The notes under the pieces are model-generated. The model did not search any database. It saw only the letters and a program-made list of their open reading frames with translations, and was not told the origin of the DNA. The translations under genes and the position numbers were made by a program. This document shows positions 16,475-25,285 of a stretch of 64,000 nucleotides of DNA, in pieces; position 1 is the stretch's first letter; every line of letters begins with the position of its first letter. Source of the DNA: Streptomyces sp. NBC_00442 (GTDB lineage: Bacteria > Actinomycetota > Actinomycetes > Streptomycetales > Streptomycetaceae); NCBI RefSeq assembly GCF_036014195.1, contig NZ_CP107918.1, forward strand, positions 1,798,001 through 1,862,000, given 5' to 3'.

Positions 16475-16810
16475 ATGGTCACTGCAAACACTGCGGAGAG
16501 CAGCATGTCAACGCGGAACCGCGCCGCCACTTACCCTGACCGGGAAACCGCCCAATGGGCGACCCAACAGGTCGTCACGCTCAATGAGCAGGTCATCCAC
16601 CGGTGGCTGGCGCAGTCGACGCGTGCGCGGCTCACCATTGAGGCGGCTTGGCCCTCGCGTGAGGAGGCCGCCGGGAGGGTGCTCGTCCAAGGGATGATGC
16701 TGGTCGGCCGCGGGGCCGTAGACGTCCGGGCGGCGCGGGTCGTGCTCCGGCGCAGCGAGTCCAGCCCGCACGGGTTCACTGTGCACGCCACCTTCCCGAT
16801 CTACCTCTGA
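16475..16810 (+). CDS. Orphan RNase A-like toxin tip lacking its N-terminal half
   Basis: Up to 111 residues; a start at ATG 16505 after GGAGAG would give 101. The core YPDRETAQWATQQVVTLNEQ, then VIHRWL, ARLTIEAAW, RVVLRR and FTVHATFP parallels the second half of the neighbouring toxin domain (TAQ..TQ, I..WL, final T..P strand). The HxxxxHVG..L..RL half with the catalytic His is absent. It looks like a silent toxin cassette left behind a newer one, followed after ten bases by its CdiI-type immunity gene. Confidence 0.65.
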   Translation: MVTANTAESSMSTRNRAATYPDRETAQWATQQVVTLNEQVIHRWLAQSTRARLTIEAAWPSREEAAGRVLVQGMMLVGRGAVDVRAARVVLRRSESSPHGFTVHATFPIYL

Positions 16811-16820
16811 GGTCCGCCGG

Positions 16821-17486
16821 ATGTCCCTGAAGCCCCTGCAACACGACCGCCACTACGGCGAGTTGGACCAGGTCGTGCGCGCCTACCTCGGGCAACCCGC
16901 CGACGACACCGCCGAGCGGCGCAGCACCGCGCTCGACGCATACCTACGGCACATCTGACACACCCGCCCCTGGGCGCTCGCCGTCGCCGAGAGCCAGCTG
17001 CGGGAGTATGCCCAGCGTCCGCCGGGGCGACTGAGGCAGCGGCTCGGGGAGTTCTACGCCATTCCGGACGTGGGCCTGGACGATGCCGAGATCCAGGAGT
17101 GGCTGACCGTCCTCGCCGATCACCTCAAACACAGCATCGAGGAGGGCGAGGTGCCCCCGCCTTCCGCCCCCCTCACCCACTGGGAGTGGCACGCCCGGTT
17201 CCCCGAGCTGGGGCAGCTCCTCGGTGGCTGGTTCTCGCAGGACATGCCGGACGAGTTCGACGATCACCATGCCGCGATCGACGACTACCGCGTGACATCG
17301 GATCCCGTCCTCGTGGCCAGAACCGTCGGCGAGCTCCATGAACTGACCGCCCTCGACCTGGACGGGTCCGCATACGCCCTTGCCGTCGCCGAGTTGGGCA
17401 TGGAGGTGGACCCGCCGGCTCCGTACTCGCCCGGTGCCTGGCTCATCGTTCTCGCCGACCGGCTGGCGGGAGGCCGGGCCGGCTGA
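16821..17486 (+). pseudogene. CdiI-type immunity protein gene interrupted by an in-frame TGA
   Basis: From ATG 16821 the frame reads MSLKPLQHDRHYGELDQVVR and DAYLRHI, meets TGA at 16956 (codon 46), then continues without change of frame, HTRPWALAVAESQ, to 17486 (222 codons in all). The second part has a WHARFPELGQLLGGWFSQDM block and the ending YSPGAWLIVLADRL, typical of the CdiI_2 immunity family, known partners of RNase A-like CdiA-CT toxins. A downstream GTG (17070) could start a 138-residue remnant. CGA or TGG mutated to TGA is the simplest explanation. Confidence 0.75.
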
Positions 17487-17487
17487 G

Positions 17488-17543
17488 CCGGGGTACGGGT
17501 GGGCCGGGGTGCGGGTGGGCCGGGGTGCGGGTGGGCCGGGGTG
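17488..17543. repeat. Short tandem repeat, 16-bp unit
   Basis: About three and a half copies of a unit like GGGTGCGGGTGGGCCG immediately after the immunity pseudogene stop and before the gltX terminator. The first unit differs by one base. Probably slippage-generated; no function evident. Confidence 0.7.
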
Positions 17544-17546
17544 TCA

Positions 17547-17581
17547 GTGAGGGGCGGCAGCCGCGCGCTGCCGCCCCTCAC
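17547..17581. terminator. Bidirectional terminator between the toxin island and gltX
   Basis: Perfect 14-base arms GTGAGGGGCGGCAG / CTGCCGCCCCTCAC with a seven-base loop in the convergent gap, 18 bp beyond the gltX stop. Confidence 0.85.
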
Positions 17582-17599
17582 CCCGCCTACTGCCCGCGG

Positions 17600-19084
17600 C
17601 TACGCCGTCAGCTTCGACAGGGCCGTGTCGATCCTTGCCAGGGTCTTCTCCTTGCCCAGGATTTCCAGGGACTCGAAGAGGGGGAGGCCGACCGTGCGGC
17701 CGGTGACCGCCACGCGGACCGGGGCCTGGGCCTTGCCGAGCTTCAGGCCGTGCTCCTCGCCCGCCGCCAGGACCGCGTTCTTGAGGGACTCCGGCGACGT
17801 CCAGTCCGCCGACTCCAGCTTCTCGCGGGCCGTGCGCAGGAGTGCGTCCGAGCCGTCCTTCATCGCCTTCGTCCACGACGCCTCGTCCTCGACCGGCTGG
17901 TCACGGAAGAGGAAGTCGACGTTGGCCGTGATGTCCGAGAGGACGGTCACACGGGTCTGGGCGTGCGGGGCGATCGCCTGCCAGGCCTTCTCGTCGAAGG
18001 ACTCCGGGGCCCAGTTCGCGTGCGGGGCGCGCAGCCACGGCTCGCAGGCCGCGGCGAACGCCTTCTCGTCCAGCATGCGGATGTGGTCCGCGTTGATGGA
18101 CTCGGCCTTCTTCAGGTCGAAGCGCGCCGGGTTGGCGTTGACGTCCGCGATGTCGAACTTCGCGACCATGTCCTGGATCGAGAAGACGTCCTGGTCCGCG
18201 GAGAACGACCAGCCCAGCAGGGAGAGGTAGTTCAGGAGGCCCTCGGGCAGGAAGCCGCGCTCGCGGTAGACGTTCAGGGACGCCTGCGGGTCACGCTTGG
18301 AGAGCTTCTTGTTGCCCTCGCCCATCACGTAGGGCAGGTGGCCGAAGGTGGGGATCTCCTTGGCCACGCCCAGCTCGATCAGCGCCTTGTAGAGCGCGAT
18401 CTGGCGCGGGGTGGAGGACAGCAGGTCCTCGCCGCGCAGGACGTGGGTGATCTCCATCAGGGCGTCGTCGACCGGGTTGACGAGGGTGTAGAGCGGCGCC
18501 CCGTTCGCACGGACGATGCCGTAGTCGGTGACGTTCTCCGCCTGGACGGTGATCTCGCCGCGGACCAGGTCCGTGAACGTGGTCGCCTCGTCCGGCATCC
18601 GGAAGCGCACGACGTGGCTGCGGCCCTCGGCCTCGTACGCCTGCTTCTGCTCGGCGCTCAGGTCGCGGCAGTGCCCGTCGTATCCGGACGGCTTGCCGGC
18701 GGCGCGGGCGGCCTCGCGGCGGGCGTCCAGCTCCTCGGTGGTGCAGTAGCAGTTGTACGCGTGGCCTGCGGCGAGCAGCTTCTCGGCGATGTCGCGGTAG
18801 ATGTCCATCCGCTGCGACTGGCGGTACGGGGCGTGCGGGCCGCCGACCTCCGGGCCCTCGTCCCAGTCGAAGCCCAGCCAGCGCATGGAGTCCAGGAGCT
18901 GGTTGTAGGAGTCCTCGCTGTCGCGGGCCGCGTCGGTGTCCTCGATGCGGAAGACGAGCGTGCCGCCGTGGTGCCGGGCGAACGCCCAGTTGAACAGGGC
19001 GGTGCGGACCAGGCCCACGTGGGGGTTGCCGGTCGGGGAGGGACAGAAACGGACGCGGACCTTCGCGTCCAGGGGGTTAGCCAC
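17600..19084 (-). CDS. gltX: Glutamyl-tRNA synthetase
   Basis: Charges tRNA-Glu, and in organisms without GlnRS also tRNA-Gln. The 494-residue class I synthetase has the HIGH-equivalent [19 protein letters not shown] (about 17-35) and the KMSKS-equivalent KKLSKRDPQ, plus a C-terminal helical anticodon-binding domain. The HIGH motif reads HVGL, normal for GluRS. It starts at GTG 19084, overlapping the end of the upstream FAH-family gene by eight bases. Five tRNA-Glu/Gln genes lie only 6 kb away. Confidence 0.97.
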   Translation of the reverse strand: MANPLDAKVRVRFCPSPTGNPHVGLVRTALFNWAFARHHGGTLVFRIEDTDAARDSEDSYNQLLDSMRWLGFDWDEGPEVGGPHAPYRQSQRMDIYRDIAEKLLAAGHAYNCYCTTEELDARREAARAAGKPSGYDGHCRDLSAEQKQAYEAEGRSHVVRFRMPDEATTFTDLVRGEITVQAENVTDYGIVRANGAPLYTLVNPVDDALMEITHVLRGEDLLSSTPRQIALYKALIELGVAKEIPTFGHLPYVMGEGNKKLSKRDPQASLNVYRERGFLPEGLLNYLSLLGWSFSADQDVFSIQDMVAKFDIADVNANPARFDLKKAESINADHIRMLDEKAFAAACEPWLRAPHANWAPESFDEKAWQAIAPHAQTRVTVLSDITANVDFLFRDQPVEDEASWTKAMKDGSDALLRTAREKLESADWTSPESLKNAVLAAGEEHGLKLGKAQAPVRVAVTGRTVGLPLFESLEILGKEKTLARIDTALSKLTA

Positions 19085-19871
19085 GCTTGATCACCCTGTT
19101 GGTGAGAGTGCCGATGCCTTCGATGGTGACGGCGACTTCGTCGCCGACGTTGAGGGGGCCGACCCCGGCGGGGGTGCCGGTGAGGATGACGTCGCCCGGG
19201 AGCAGCGTCATGGCCTCGGTGATGTGGACGACCAGGTCCTCGATGGAGCGGAGCATGTCGGCCGTGCGGCCGAGCTGACGCTGTTCTCCGTTGACCGTGG
19301 CCTGAATGGTGAGGTCGCTCGGGTCCAGGTCCGTCTCGACCCAGGGGCCGAGCGGGCACGAGGTGTCGAAGCCCTTGGCGCGGGCCCACTGCTTCTCGCG
19401 CTTCTGGACGTCGCGCGCGGTGACGTCATTGGCGCAGGTGTAGCCGAAGATGACGTCCTTGACGCGCTCGCGCGGGACCTCGCGGCACATGCGGCCGATG
19501 ACGACGGCGAGCTCGGCCTCGTGGTGCAGCTCGTTGGAGAAGGAGGGGTACTCGATGGCGTCGCCGGAGCCGATCACCGAGGTGGTCGGCTTGAAGAAGG
19601 CGACCGGCGCCTCCGGGCGGCCTTGGTCGTCGACGATGGCGTTGCCGAGCTCCTTGGCGTGTTCCGCGTAGTTGCGGCCGATGGCCACGACCTTGTTGGG
19701 GAGCACGGGCGGCAGGAGGCGGACCTTGCTCAGCGGGACTTTCGTGCCCGAGAGTTCGAAGTCCGCGTACGGGATGCCCTTGATGATGTCGAGCACGAGG
19801 CTGTCGGGGCTGTCGCCCTCGACAGCCCCGAAGGCGACATTGCCGTCGATGGAGAACCTGGCGATGCGCAC
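19077..19871 (-). CDS. Fumarylacetoacetate hydrolase (FAH)-family protein
   Basis: A 264-residue metal-dependent hydrolase/decarboxylase of the FAH fold. [28 protein letters not shown], the metal-binding [12 protein letters not shown] (Glu-x-Glu), [15 protein letters not shown] and the [14 protein letters not shown] loop are in canonical order. Likely substrates are acylpyruvates or oxaloacetate-like compounds; the sequence does not decide. It is translationally coupled to gltX by an eight-base overlap, an arrangement common in Streptomyces with no obvious biochemical link. Confidence 0.92.
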   Translation of the reverse strand: MRIARFSIDGNVAFGAVEGDSPDSLVLDIIKGIPYADFELSGTKVPLSKVRLLPPVLPNKVVAIGRNYAEHAKELGNAIVDDQGRPEAPVAFFKPTTSVIGSGDAIEYPSFSNELHHEAELAVVIGRMCREVPRERVKDVIFGYTCANDVTARDVQKREKQWARAKGFDTSCPLGPWVETDLDPSDLTIQATVNGEQRQLGRTADMLRSIEDLVVHITEAMTLLPGDVILTGTPAGVGPLNVGDEVAVTIEGIGTLTNRVIKRG

Positions 19872-19994
19872 GGGTGCTGTCGCCCCTCACTTCACTGTGT
19901 CCGGTGGCCGCGTCTGGTACTGGCCGGAGTCTGGGTCACCAGGCTAACGCGGGCGGGGGCGCCCCCCTCGCGATGACGGGCGGGGCCCGCCGGG

Positions 19995-20204
19995 TCAGAC
20001 GGCGGCGGCGACCGCGGGGGTGTCGGCCGGGGCCTGGGCCGGAGCCGTCATCAGGATGGTGCGGCGCGGGTTGGCCGTCTGGGCCGGCAGGTCGACGGTG
20101 TGCTCCGGCTGGTCCGCCCGCTGCAGCTCCTCGGCGTCCGCGAGGTGCGCGAGGGTGGTGCGGCGCGGGTTGGCTATGTTCCGGATGATCATCGTCGTCT
20201 TCAT
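19995..20204 (-). CDS. 69-residue peptide with two ANPRRT motifs
   Basis: Starts MKTTMIIRNIANPRRTTLAH and repeats the core as AQTANPRRTILM, with a 24-residue acidic spacer (LADAEELQRADQPEHTVDL). It ends in an Ala/Pro-rich, weakly hydrophobic tail. No signal peptide, membrane segment or Cys. The duplicated basic motif suggests a repeated recognition element, such as a binding determinant or a RiPP-like precursor with two cores. No modifying enzyme is adjacent. It lies upstream of the FAH gene (123 bp) and divergent from cvnA1. Start chosen at ATG 20204; a weak AG-rich ribosome site precedes it. Confidence 0.6.
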   Translation of the reverse strand: MKTTMIIRNIANPRRTTLAHLADAEELQRADQPEHTVDLPAQTANPRRTILMTAPAQAPADTPAVAAAV

Positions 20205-20783
20205 CTCTGCTACGAACCCTGTCGTTTCGGGCGCCGCGGGGCGCCGATGGTCGGTCTGGCCATCCCTGTAAAGCGTCAGGCTAAACATTCGAATTCCCGG
20301 CAAAGGGCCGTAGAGACGACGATCAACATGTGAGTTTGCTCACGAATGAAGCCACAAAAGGGATATAACGACCCGTCAAGACCCTGTCACGGAACGGACA
20401 TTACGGGATCGACCCCTTCATTCCTCTCCTGATCATCGCGACTGGGACACCCCCCTCCCGTAAGCGACTCGTAAGCAATAGTCCGTTTTCTCCGTGATCA
20501 CTTTCTACATTTTGTGACTCGATACTCACAATGTGTCACTCAGGTCACGGCCCGGTACGCGGGCCTTGTTGGAGATCCGGCACTGTGCTGGAATTCCACG
20601 CACCGCCGCGGGTCACTGACCGGCGCGCAGGGGCGCAACGCAGCGCCGGGTGAGCGGCGGGAGGGGGAGCAGGACAAGCGCCGGTCACTCAGACCACAGA
20701 GGGGGCGCGCAGTGCCCCCATGACACCGACACCGTCCCATCCGCCTGTGCGGAGGGACGCCTGGTCCAGAGGTTGCGACGCTA
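20205..20783. promoter_or_regulatory. Long divergent region upstream of the cvn1 operon
   Basis: A 579-bp gap. Bases 20320-20540 are unusually AT-rich for this genome and include GTGACTCGATACTCACAATG and several TCAC/GTGA boxes (20514-20560), likely promoter and regulator sites. At 20585-20600 the sequence GTGCTGGAATTCCACG contains the palindrome TGGAATTCCA. Twelve bases of it recur upstream of cvnA2. A short open frame at 20514-20723 has no ribosome site and no recognisable protein features. Confidence 0.5.
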
Positions 20784-23700
20784 GTGCAGGGACGTTTCAA
20801 GAGGGATGGCAGCGCTGCGGCGGAGCAGGAGCCGCAGGGTGGGACTGGCCCCAAGACGGCCGGTTCCTCGCCCCAGCACGCCCAGAACCCCCGGGGCCCC
20901 GAGAACCCATCCTCCTCGCCGGCCGGCGAGGCGAACGGCCAGACGGCGCGCACCAGCGGGCCCTCCGGCCCGTCCGGTGGCGAGCAGCCGGGCGCCGAGC
21001 GGAAGCCCACGGGACCCACCGACACGGGCTCCCGAATAGCCCTGCGCAACTGGCGCATCTCGACGCGACTCGTCGCCCTGCTCGCCCTGCCCGTGGTCGC
21101 CGCGACCACCCTGGGCGGGCTGCGCATCAACCAGTCGATGAACGACATGCAGCAGCTCGATCACATGCAGCTGCTCACCGACATGACCAAGCAGGCGACG
21201 GAGCTCGCCGCCGCGCTCCAGACCGAGCGCGACGACTCGGCGGGCCCGCTCTCCACGGGCACGTCCGACGCCCGCGTGCAGACCGACCGGGCCGCCACGG
21301 ACCTCGTCCAGAAGGCGTTCATCAAGCAGACCCAGGACGTCAGCGGCGCGGAGAACGACGACGCGCTGGAGTCGATCCGGCGCAACGTCACCAACATCGC
21401 GATCCAGCTCCAGGACCTCAAGAGCATCCGCCAGACCGCGTACAAGGACGGCTCCACCGACTCCCAGACGGTCGAGTCCTACAGCCGTCTCATCAGCGGT
21501 CTGCTCACCCTCTCCCAGGACATGGCGCAGGCCACCTCCAACCCGGAGATGATCAAGCGGACCCGTGCGCTCGCGGCGTTCTCCTCCGCGAAGGAGTACG
21601 CCTCGGTGCAGCGCGCGATCATCGCCGCCGCGCTGCCGGCCACCAAGGACAAGTCGGGCAACCTGCTGGAGCCCGACCGCCTCTACGCCAAGGCCGCCCA
21701 GGACGGCGAGCGCCAGGCCCTCGCCTCGTTCCAGAACGTCTACGAGGCCAACGGCGGCAACGCCACCGACCTGTTGGCGCCGCTGGACAAGGGCAACTCG
21801 GAGATCACCGCCGCCAACGCGTACTCGCAGCACGTGCTCAAGAGCACCGGCGGCATCGGCCAGGAGCAGCGGCGCTCGTACCTCGACTGGTACGACCAGG
21901 ACTCCAACAAGATCAATCAGATGAAGACCATCGAGCAGACCCTGCTCGGTGAGATGGAGCAGAAGGCGCGCGAGCTGCGCGACTCCTCGCAGCGCGACGC
22001 GATCCTCAACGGTGTGCTGATCCTCGTCGTGCTCGGCGTCTCGCTGGTCGGCGCGTTCGTCGTGGCCCGCTCCATGATCCGTTCGCTGCGCCGCCTCCAG
22101 GACACCGCGACCCGGGTCGCCCAGGACCGCCTGCCCGAGCTCGTCAAGCAGCTCTCGGAGTCGGACCCGCAGGACGTCGACACCTCGGTGGAGTCGGTCG
22201 GCGTGCACTCGCGCGACGAGATCGGCCAGGTGGCCGCGGCCTTCGACGACGTGCACCGCGAGGCCGTGCGACTCGCCGCCGAGCAGGCGCTCCTCCGGGG
22301 CAACGTCAACGCGATGTTCACCAACCTCTCGCGCCGCTCCCAGGGTCTGATCCAGCGTCAGCTCTCGCTCATCTCGGAGCTGGAGTCCCGCGAGGCCGAC
22401 CCGGACCAGCTGTCCTCGCTCTTCAAGCTCGACCACCTCGCGACCCGTATGCGCCGTAACGGCGAAAACCTCCTCGTCCTCGCCGGCGAGGAGCCGGGCC
22501 GCCGCTGGACCCGCCCGGTCCCGCTGGTCGACGTGCTCCGCGCCGCCGCGTCCGAGGTGGAGCAGTACGAGCGCATCGAGCTGGCCGCCGTGCCCGCGAC
22601 CGAGGTCGCCGGACGCGTGGTCAACGACCTCGTGCACCTGCTCGCCGAGCTCCTGGAGAACGCGACCTCGTTCTCCTCGCCGCAGACCAAGGTCCGCGTC
22701 ACCGGTCACGCGCTGCCCGACGGCCGCGTCCTGGTCGAGATCCACGACACCGGCATCGGCCTCTCCCCCGAGGACCTCGCCGCGATCAACGAGCGGCTCG
22801 CGTCGCCGCCCACCGTGGACGTCTCGGTCTCGCGCCGCATGGGTCTGTTCGTGGTCGGCCGCCTGTCCCTGCGCCACGGCATCCGCATCCAGCTGCGCCC
22901 GTCGGACTCCGGCGGTACGACCGCGCTGGTCATGCTGCCCGTCGATGTCGCCCAGGGCGGCAAGAAGGTGCCCGGCAAGGCGGGTGGCCAGCAGCCTCAG
23001 GCCCCGGCCGGCCAGAGCGGCCGTCCCGGACTCGCGGGCGGTCCGCCCTCCCGTGCCGGGCTCGCCGCGGGTCCGCTCGGCAGCGGTCCCGCCGGATCCG
23101 GCGGCCGGCTCGGCGCGGGTGCGCCGCGCGGCCAGGTCACCGGCGGCCAGGAGCCGCGCGCCGCGCTGCCGCCGCGAGGCGGCGGTCCTCAGCAGGGTCA
23201 GGCGCCGCAGCAGCAGGGCCAGCAGAACGCCTTCGGCAGCGCCCCGGCGGCCCCCCGTCGCGGTGACCGTCCCCTCACCCCGCCGCCCGGCGCCCCGCGC
23301 GCCGAACTGCCCGGCGGCGGCACCAACCCCCTGACCCAGCAGCCCCGGCCGCAGGCCGCGAGCTGGGGCAACGACCCGTCGGCGCTCGACGCTCCGCGCG
23401 GCCACGAGGAGCCGGAGCAGCACACCGGCCAGTACCCGCGTCCCGCGCTCGACGACCGCCAGGGTCCGGCCGCGACCGCCGAGTTCGCCCGCCCCGACTT
23501 CGACGGGCCCCCGCCGGGCTCGCAGCAGGACCAGGCGTCCGGCACCGGTCAGTTCGTACGTCCCGACGTGTTCGGCGCGCCCGCCGCGCAGGACCCCTCG
23601 GCGACCGGACAGTTCGAGCGCCCCGGCTCCTACAACGGCTACGGCGGCCAGTCGTCGGACACCGGCTCGTACGCGCGCCCCGGCCAGGACCCGTCGCACA

Positions 23701-24683
23701 CGGGCTCGTTCGAGCGGCCCGGCCAGGACGGCGCGAACACCGGTGGTTACGGGCGTCCCGACCAGGACCCCTCCAACACCGGTGCGTACCCGCGGCCCGG
23801 CCTGGGCGGCGACAGCGGCCAGTACGGGCGTCCCTCGGGCGACGACCGTCAGGGCCCGGCGGCCACGTCCGGGTTCGCCCGGCCGGACTTCAACGCGCCG
23901 CGGCCGCCCGCGCCGCAGCCGGTCCAGCCGCAGCAGTACCAGCCCCAGGCGCCCCAGCAGGGCCAGGACTTCGGCCAGGGTGCCCCGCGTCAGCGCCGCG
24001 ACGGCAACGACTTCGGTGTTCCGCGCCGGCCCGACCCGAACCTGCCCGCGCAGTCGCGTCCCGAGGACGGCGGCGCGCAGCGGCCCGACGAGGCACGCAG
24101 GCCGAGCGACGGCTGGGCCCTGCCGCCGGCGGGTGCCGGTGACGGGCGCACCCCGCTGTACGACACGCTGGAGACCAACTGGTTCCAGCAGCAGCCGGGT
24201 CAGCAGGGCGGCCCGTCCCAGCAGCCCGACGCGCAGGCGCCCCAGGCTCCGCAGCCGCAGGCCCCCCAGGGCCGGGGCGACGCCCCGCAGCAGCCGCTGC
24301 CCGAGCGCCGCCCGGTCCGCGAGACGGGCGCCACGAACAGCTCGAACGGCTCGAACGGCTCAGGGGACGCCGGTTCCAACGGCACCGGTGCCTGGCGCAG
24401 TTCGCCCAACGACGATCTGGTGCGCCAGGCGGAGCGGGCCCGCAAGCCCGCCGCCGGCGGCGTCACCACGTCCGGTCTTCCCAAGCGGGTCCCGCGCGCC
24501 AACCTGGTGCCGGGCACCGCACAGCAGCAGAACCACCAGGCAGGACCCCAGGTCTCCCGGGCGCCCGACGACGTGCGCGGCCGGCTGACCAATCTCCGCC
24601 GGGGCATCCAGCAGGGCCGGCAGGCCAACAACGGCTCCACCGGCAGCTTCCATGTGGACCCCACTCACCAGCAGGAGCGTTAG
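20784..24683 (+). CDS. cvnA1: Conservon sensor-kinase-like protein CvnA1
   Basis: A 1299-residue membrane protein. Order: disordered N-terminus (1-85), TM1 (about 95-113), an extracytoplasmic nitrate-sensor-like helical domain (about 120-405), TM2 (about 408-430), HAMP, a HisKA-like helical segment NVNAMFTNLSRRSQGLIQRQ (about 512-531) without a clear H-box His, then HATPase_c with the N-box LLAELLENATSF and DTGIGLSPED. A 550-residue Pro/Gln tail contains repeated TG[QSA][FY]xRP units and ends in a conserved block VSRAPDDVRGRLTNLRRGIQ. It is thought to anchor the CvnBCD complex at the membrane. GTG start. Confidence 0.92.
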   Translation: MQGRFKRDGSAAAEQEPQGGTGPKTAGSSPQHAQNPRGPENPSSSPAGEANGQTARTSGPSGPSGGEQPGAERKPTGPTDTGSRIALRNWRISTRLVALLALPVVAATTLGGLRINQSMNDMQQLDHMQLLTDMTKQATELAAALQTERDDSAGPLSTGTSDARVQTDRAATDLVQKAFIKQTQDVSGAENDDALESIRRNVTNIAIQLQDLKSIRQTAYKDGSTDSQTVESYSRLISGLLTLSQDMAQATSNPEMIKRTRALAAFSSAKEYASVQRAIIAAALPATKDKSGNLLEPDRLYAKAAQDGERQALASFQNVYEANGGNATDLLAPLDKGNSEITAANAYSQHVLKSTGGIGQEQRRSYLDWYDQDSNKINQMKTIEQTLLGEMEQKARELRDSSQRDAILNGVLILVVLGVSLVGAFVVARSMIRSLRRLQDTATRVAQDRLPELVKQLSESDPQDVDTSVESVGVHSRDEIGQVAAAFDDVHREAVRLAAEQALLRGNVNAMFTNLSRRSQGLIQRQLSLISELESREADPDQLSSLFKLDHLATRMRRNGENLLVLAGEEPGRRWTRPVPLVDVLRAAASEVEQYERIELAAVPATEVAGRVVNDLVHLLAELLENATSFSSPQTKVRVTGHALPDGRVLVEIHDTGIGLSPEDLAAINERLASPPTVDVSVSRRMGLFVVGRLSLRHGIRIQLRPSDSGGTTALVMLPVDVAQGGKKVPGKAGGQQPQAPAGQSGRPGLAGGPPSRAGLAAGPLGSGPAGSGGRLGAGAPRGQVTGGQEPRAALPPRGGGPQQGQAPQQQGQQNAFGSAPAAPRRGDRPLTPPPGAPRAELPGGGTNPLTQQPRPQAASWGNDPSALDAPRGHEEPEQHTGQYPRPALDDRQGPAATAEFARPDFDGPPPGSQQDQASGTGQFVRPDVFGAPAAQDPSATGQFERPGSYNGYGGQSSDTGSYARPGQDPSHTGSFERPGQDGANTGGYGRPDQDPSNTGAYPRPGLGGDSGQYGRPSGDDRQGPAATSGFARPDFNAPRPPAPQPVQPQQYQPQAPQQGQDFGQGAPRQRRDGNDFGVPRRPDPNLPAQSRPEDGGAQRPDEARRPSDGWALPPAGAGDGRTPLYDTLETNWFQQQPGQQGGPSQQPDAQAPQAPQPQAPQGRGDAPQQPLPERRPVRETGATNSSNGSNGSGDAGSNGTGAWRSSPNDDLVRQAERARKPAAGGVTTSGLPKRVPRANLVPGTAQQQNHQAGPQVSRAPDDVRGRLTNLRRGIQQGRQANNGSTGSFHVDPTHQQER

Positions 24684-25106
24684 TTGAGTCCGATGAGCCA
24701 GGCGGCACAGAACCTGAACTGGTTGATCACCAACTTTGTGGACAACACCCCAGGGGTGTCCCACACGGTGGTGGTCTCCGCCGACGGCCTGCTCCTCGCC
24801 ATGTCCGAAGGTTTCCCGCGCGACCGCGCCGACCAGCTGGCCGCCGTGGCGTCCGGTCTGACCTCGCTGACCGCCGGGGCCTCCCGGATCTTCGAGGGTG
24901 GCAGCGTCGCCCAGACCGTGGTGGAGATGGAGCGCGGCTTCCTCTTCCTGATGTCCGTGTCCGACGGTTCCTCCCTCGCCGTGCTGGCGCACCCGGAGTG
25001 CGACATCGGCCTGGTGGGCTACGAGATGGCCCTCCTGGTCGACCGCGCGGGCAGCGTCCTCACGCCGGACCTGCGCGCCGAGCTCCAGGGCAGCCTGCTC
25101 CACTGA
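24684..25106 (+). CDS. cvnB1: Roadblock/LC7-domain protein CvnB1
   Basis: A 140-residue roadblock/LC7 protein (NLNWLITNFVDNTPGVSHTV, ADGLLLAMSEGF, LTAGASRIFEGG). The family resembles MglB and regulates small GTPases, here presumably CvnD1. Start codon TTG at 24684 directly follows the cvnA1 stop; AGGAG lies seven bases upstream, whereas ATG 24693 would be too far from it. Differs from CvnB2 at only five residues, though the DNA has diverged silently. Confidence 0.94.
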   Translation: MSPMSQAAQNLNWLITNFVDNTPGVSHTVVVSADGLLLAMSEGFPRDRADQLAAVASGLTSLTAGASRIFEGGSVAQTVVEMERGFLFLMSVSDGSSLAVLAHPECDIGLVGYEMALLVDRAGSVLTPDLRAELQGSLLH

Positions 25107-25285
25107 CCGCAAATCCCCCGGCCGAGCCGCTCGCGAGGCCGGGGGTCGGGAGCCACGAGCGCCGTCCCCTCCGGCGCGGACCGGCCCCGCACGACGCAGA
25201 ACATCCGTCCAGGCCGCACCACTTCCCCCCACCGGCCCTGCCAGACGGCTTGCAGATGCCTTGCTGTCCCCGCCCGGAGGAACCA

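Noticed and set aside
20514..20723. Short open frame in the cvn1 upstream region
   Set aside because: No ribosome site, no coding bias, and it overlaps the likely promoter and the palindromic element.
20781..23699. A 972-codon open frame opposite cvnA1
   Set aside because: It is a mirror of cvnA1 in GC-rich DNA; composition is Arg/Gly/Leu-rich, with no domains, and cvnA1 has clear HATPase and TM features.
20784..24683. CvnA as an ordinary two-component histidine kinase
   Set aside because: No response regulator is adjacent and the phospho-acceptor H-box is not clear; conservon context fits better.
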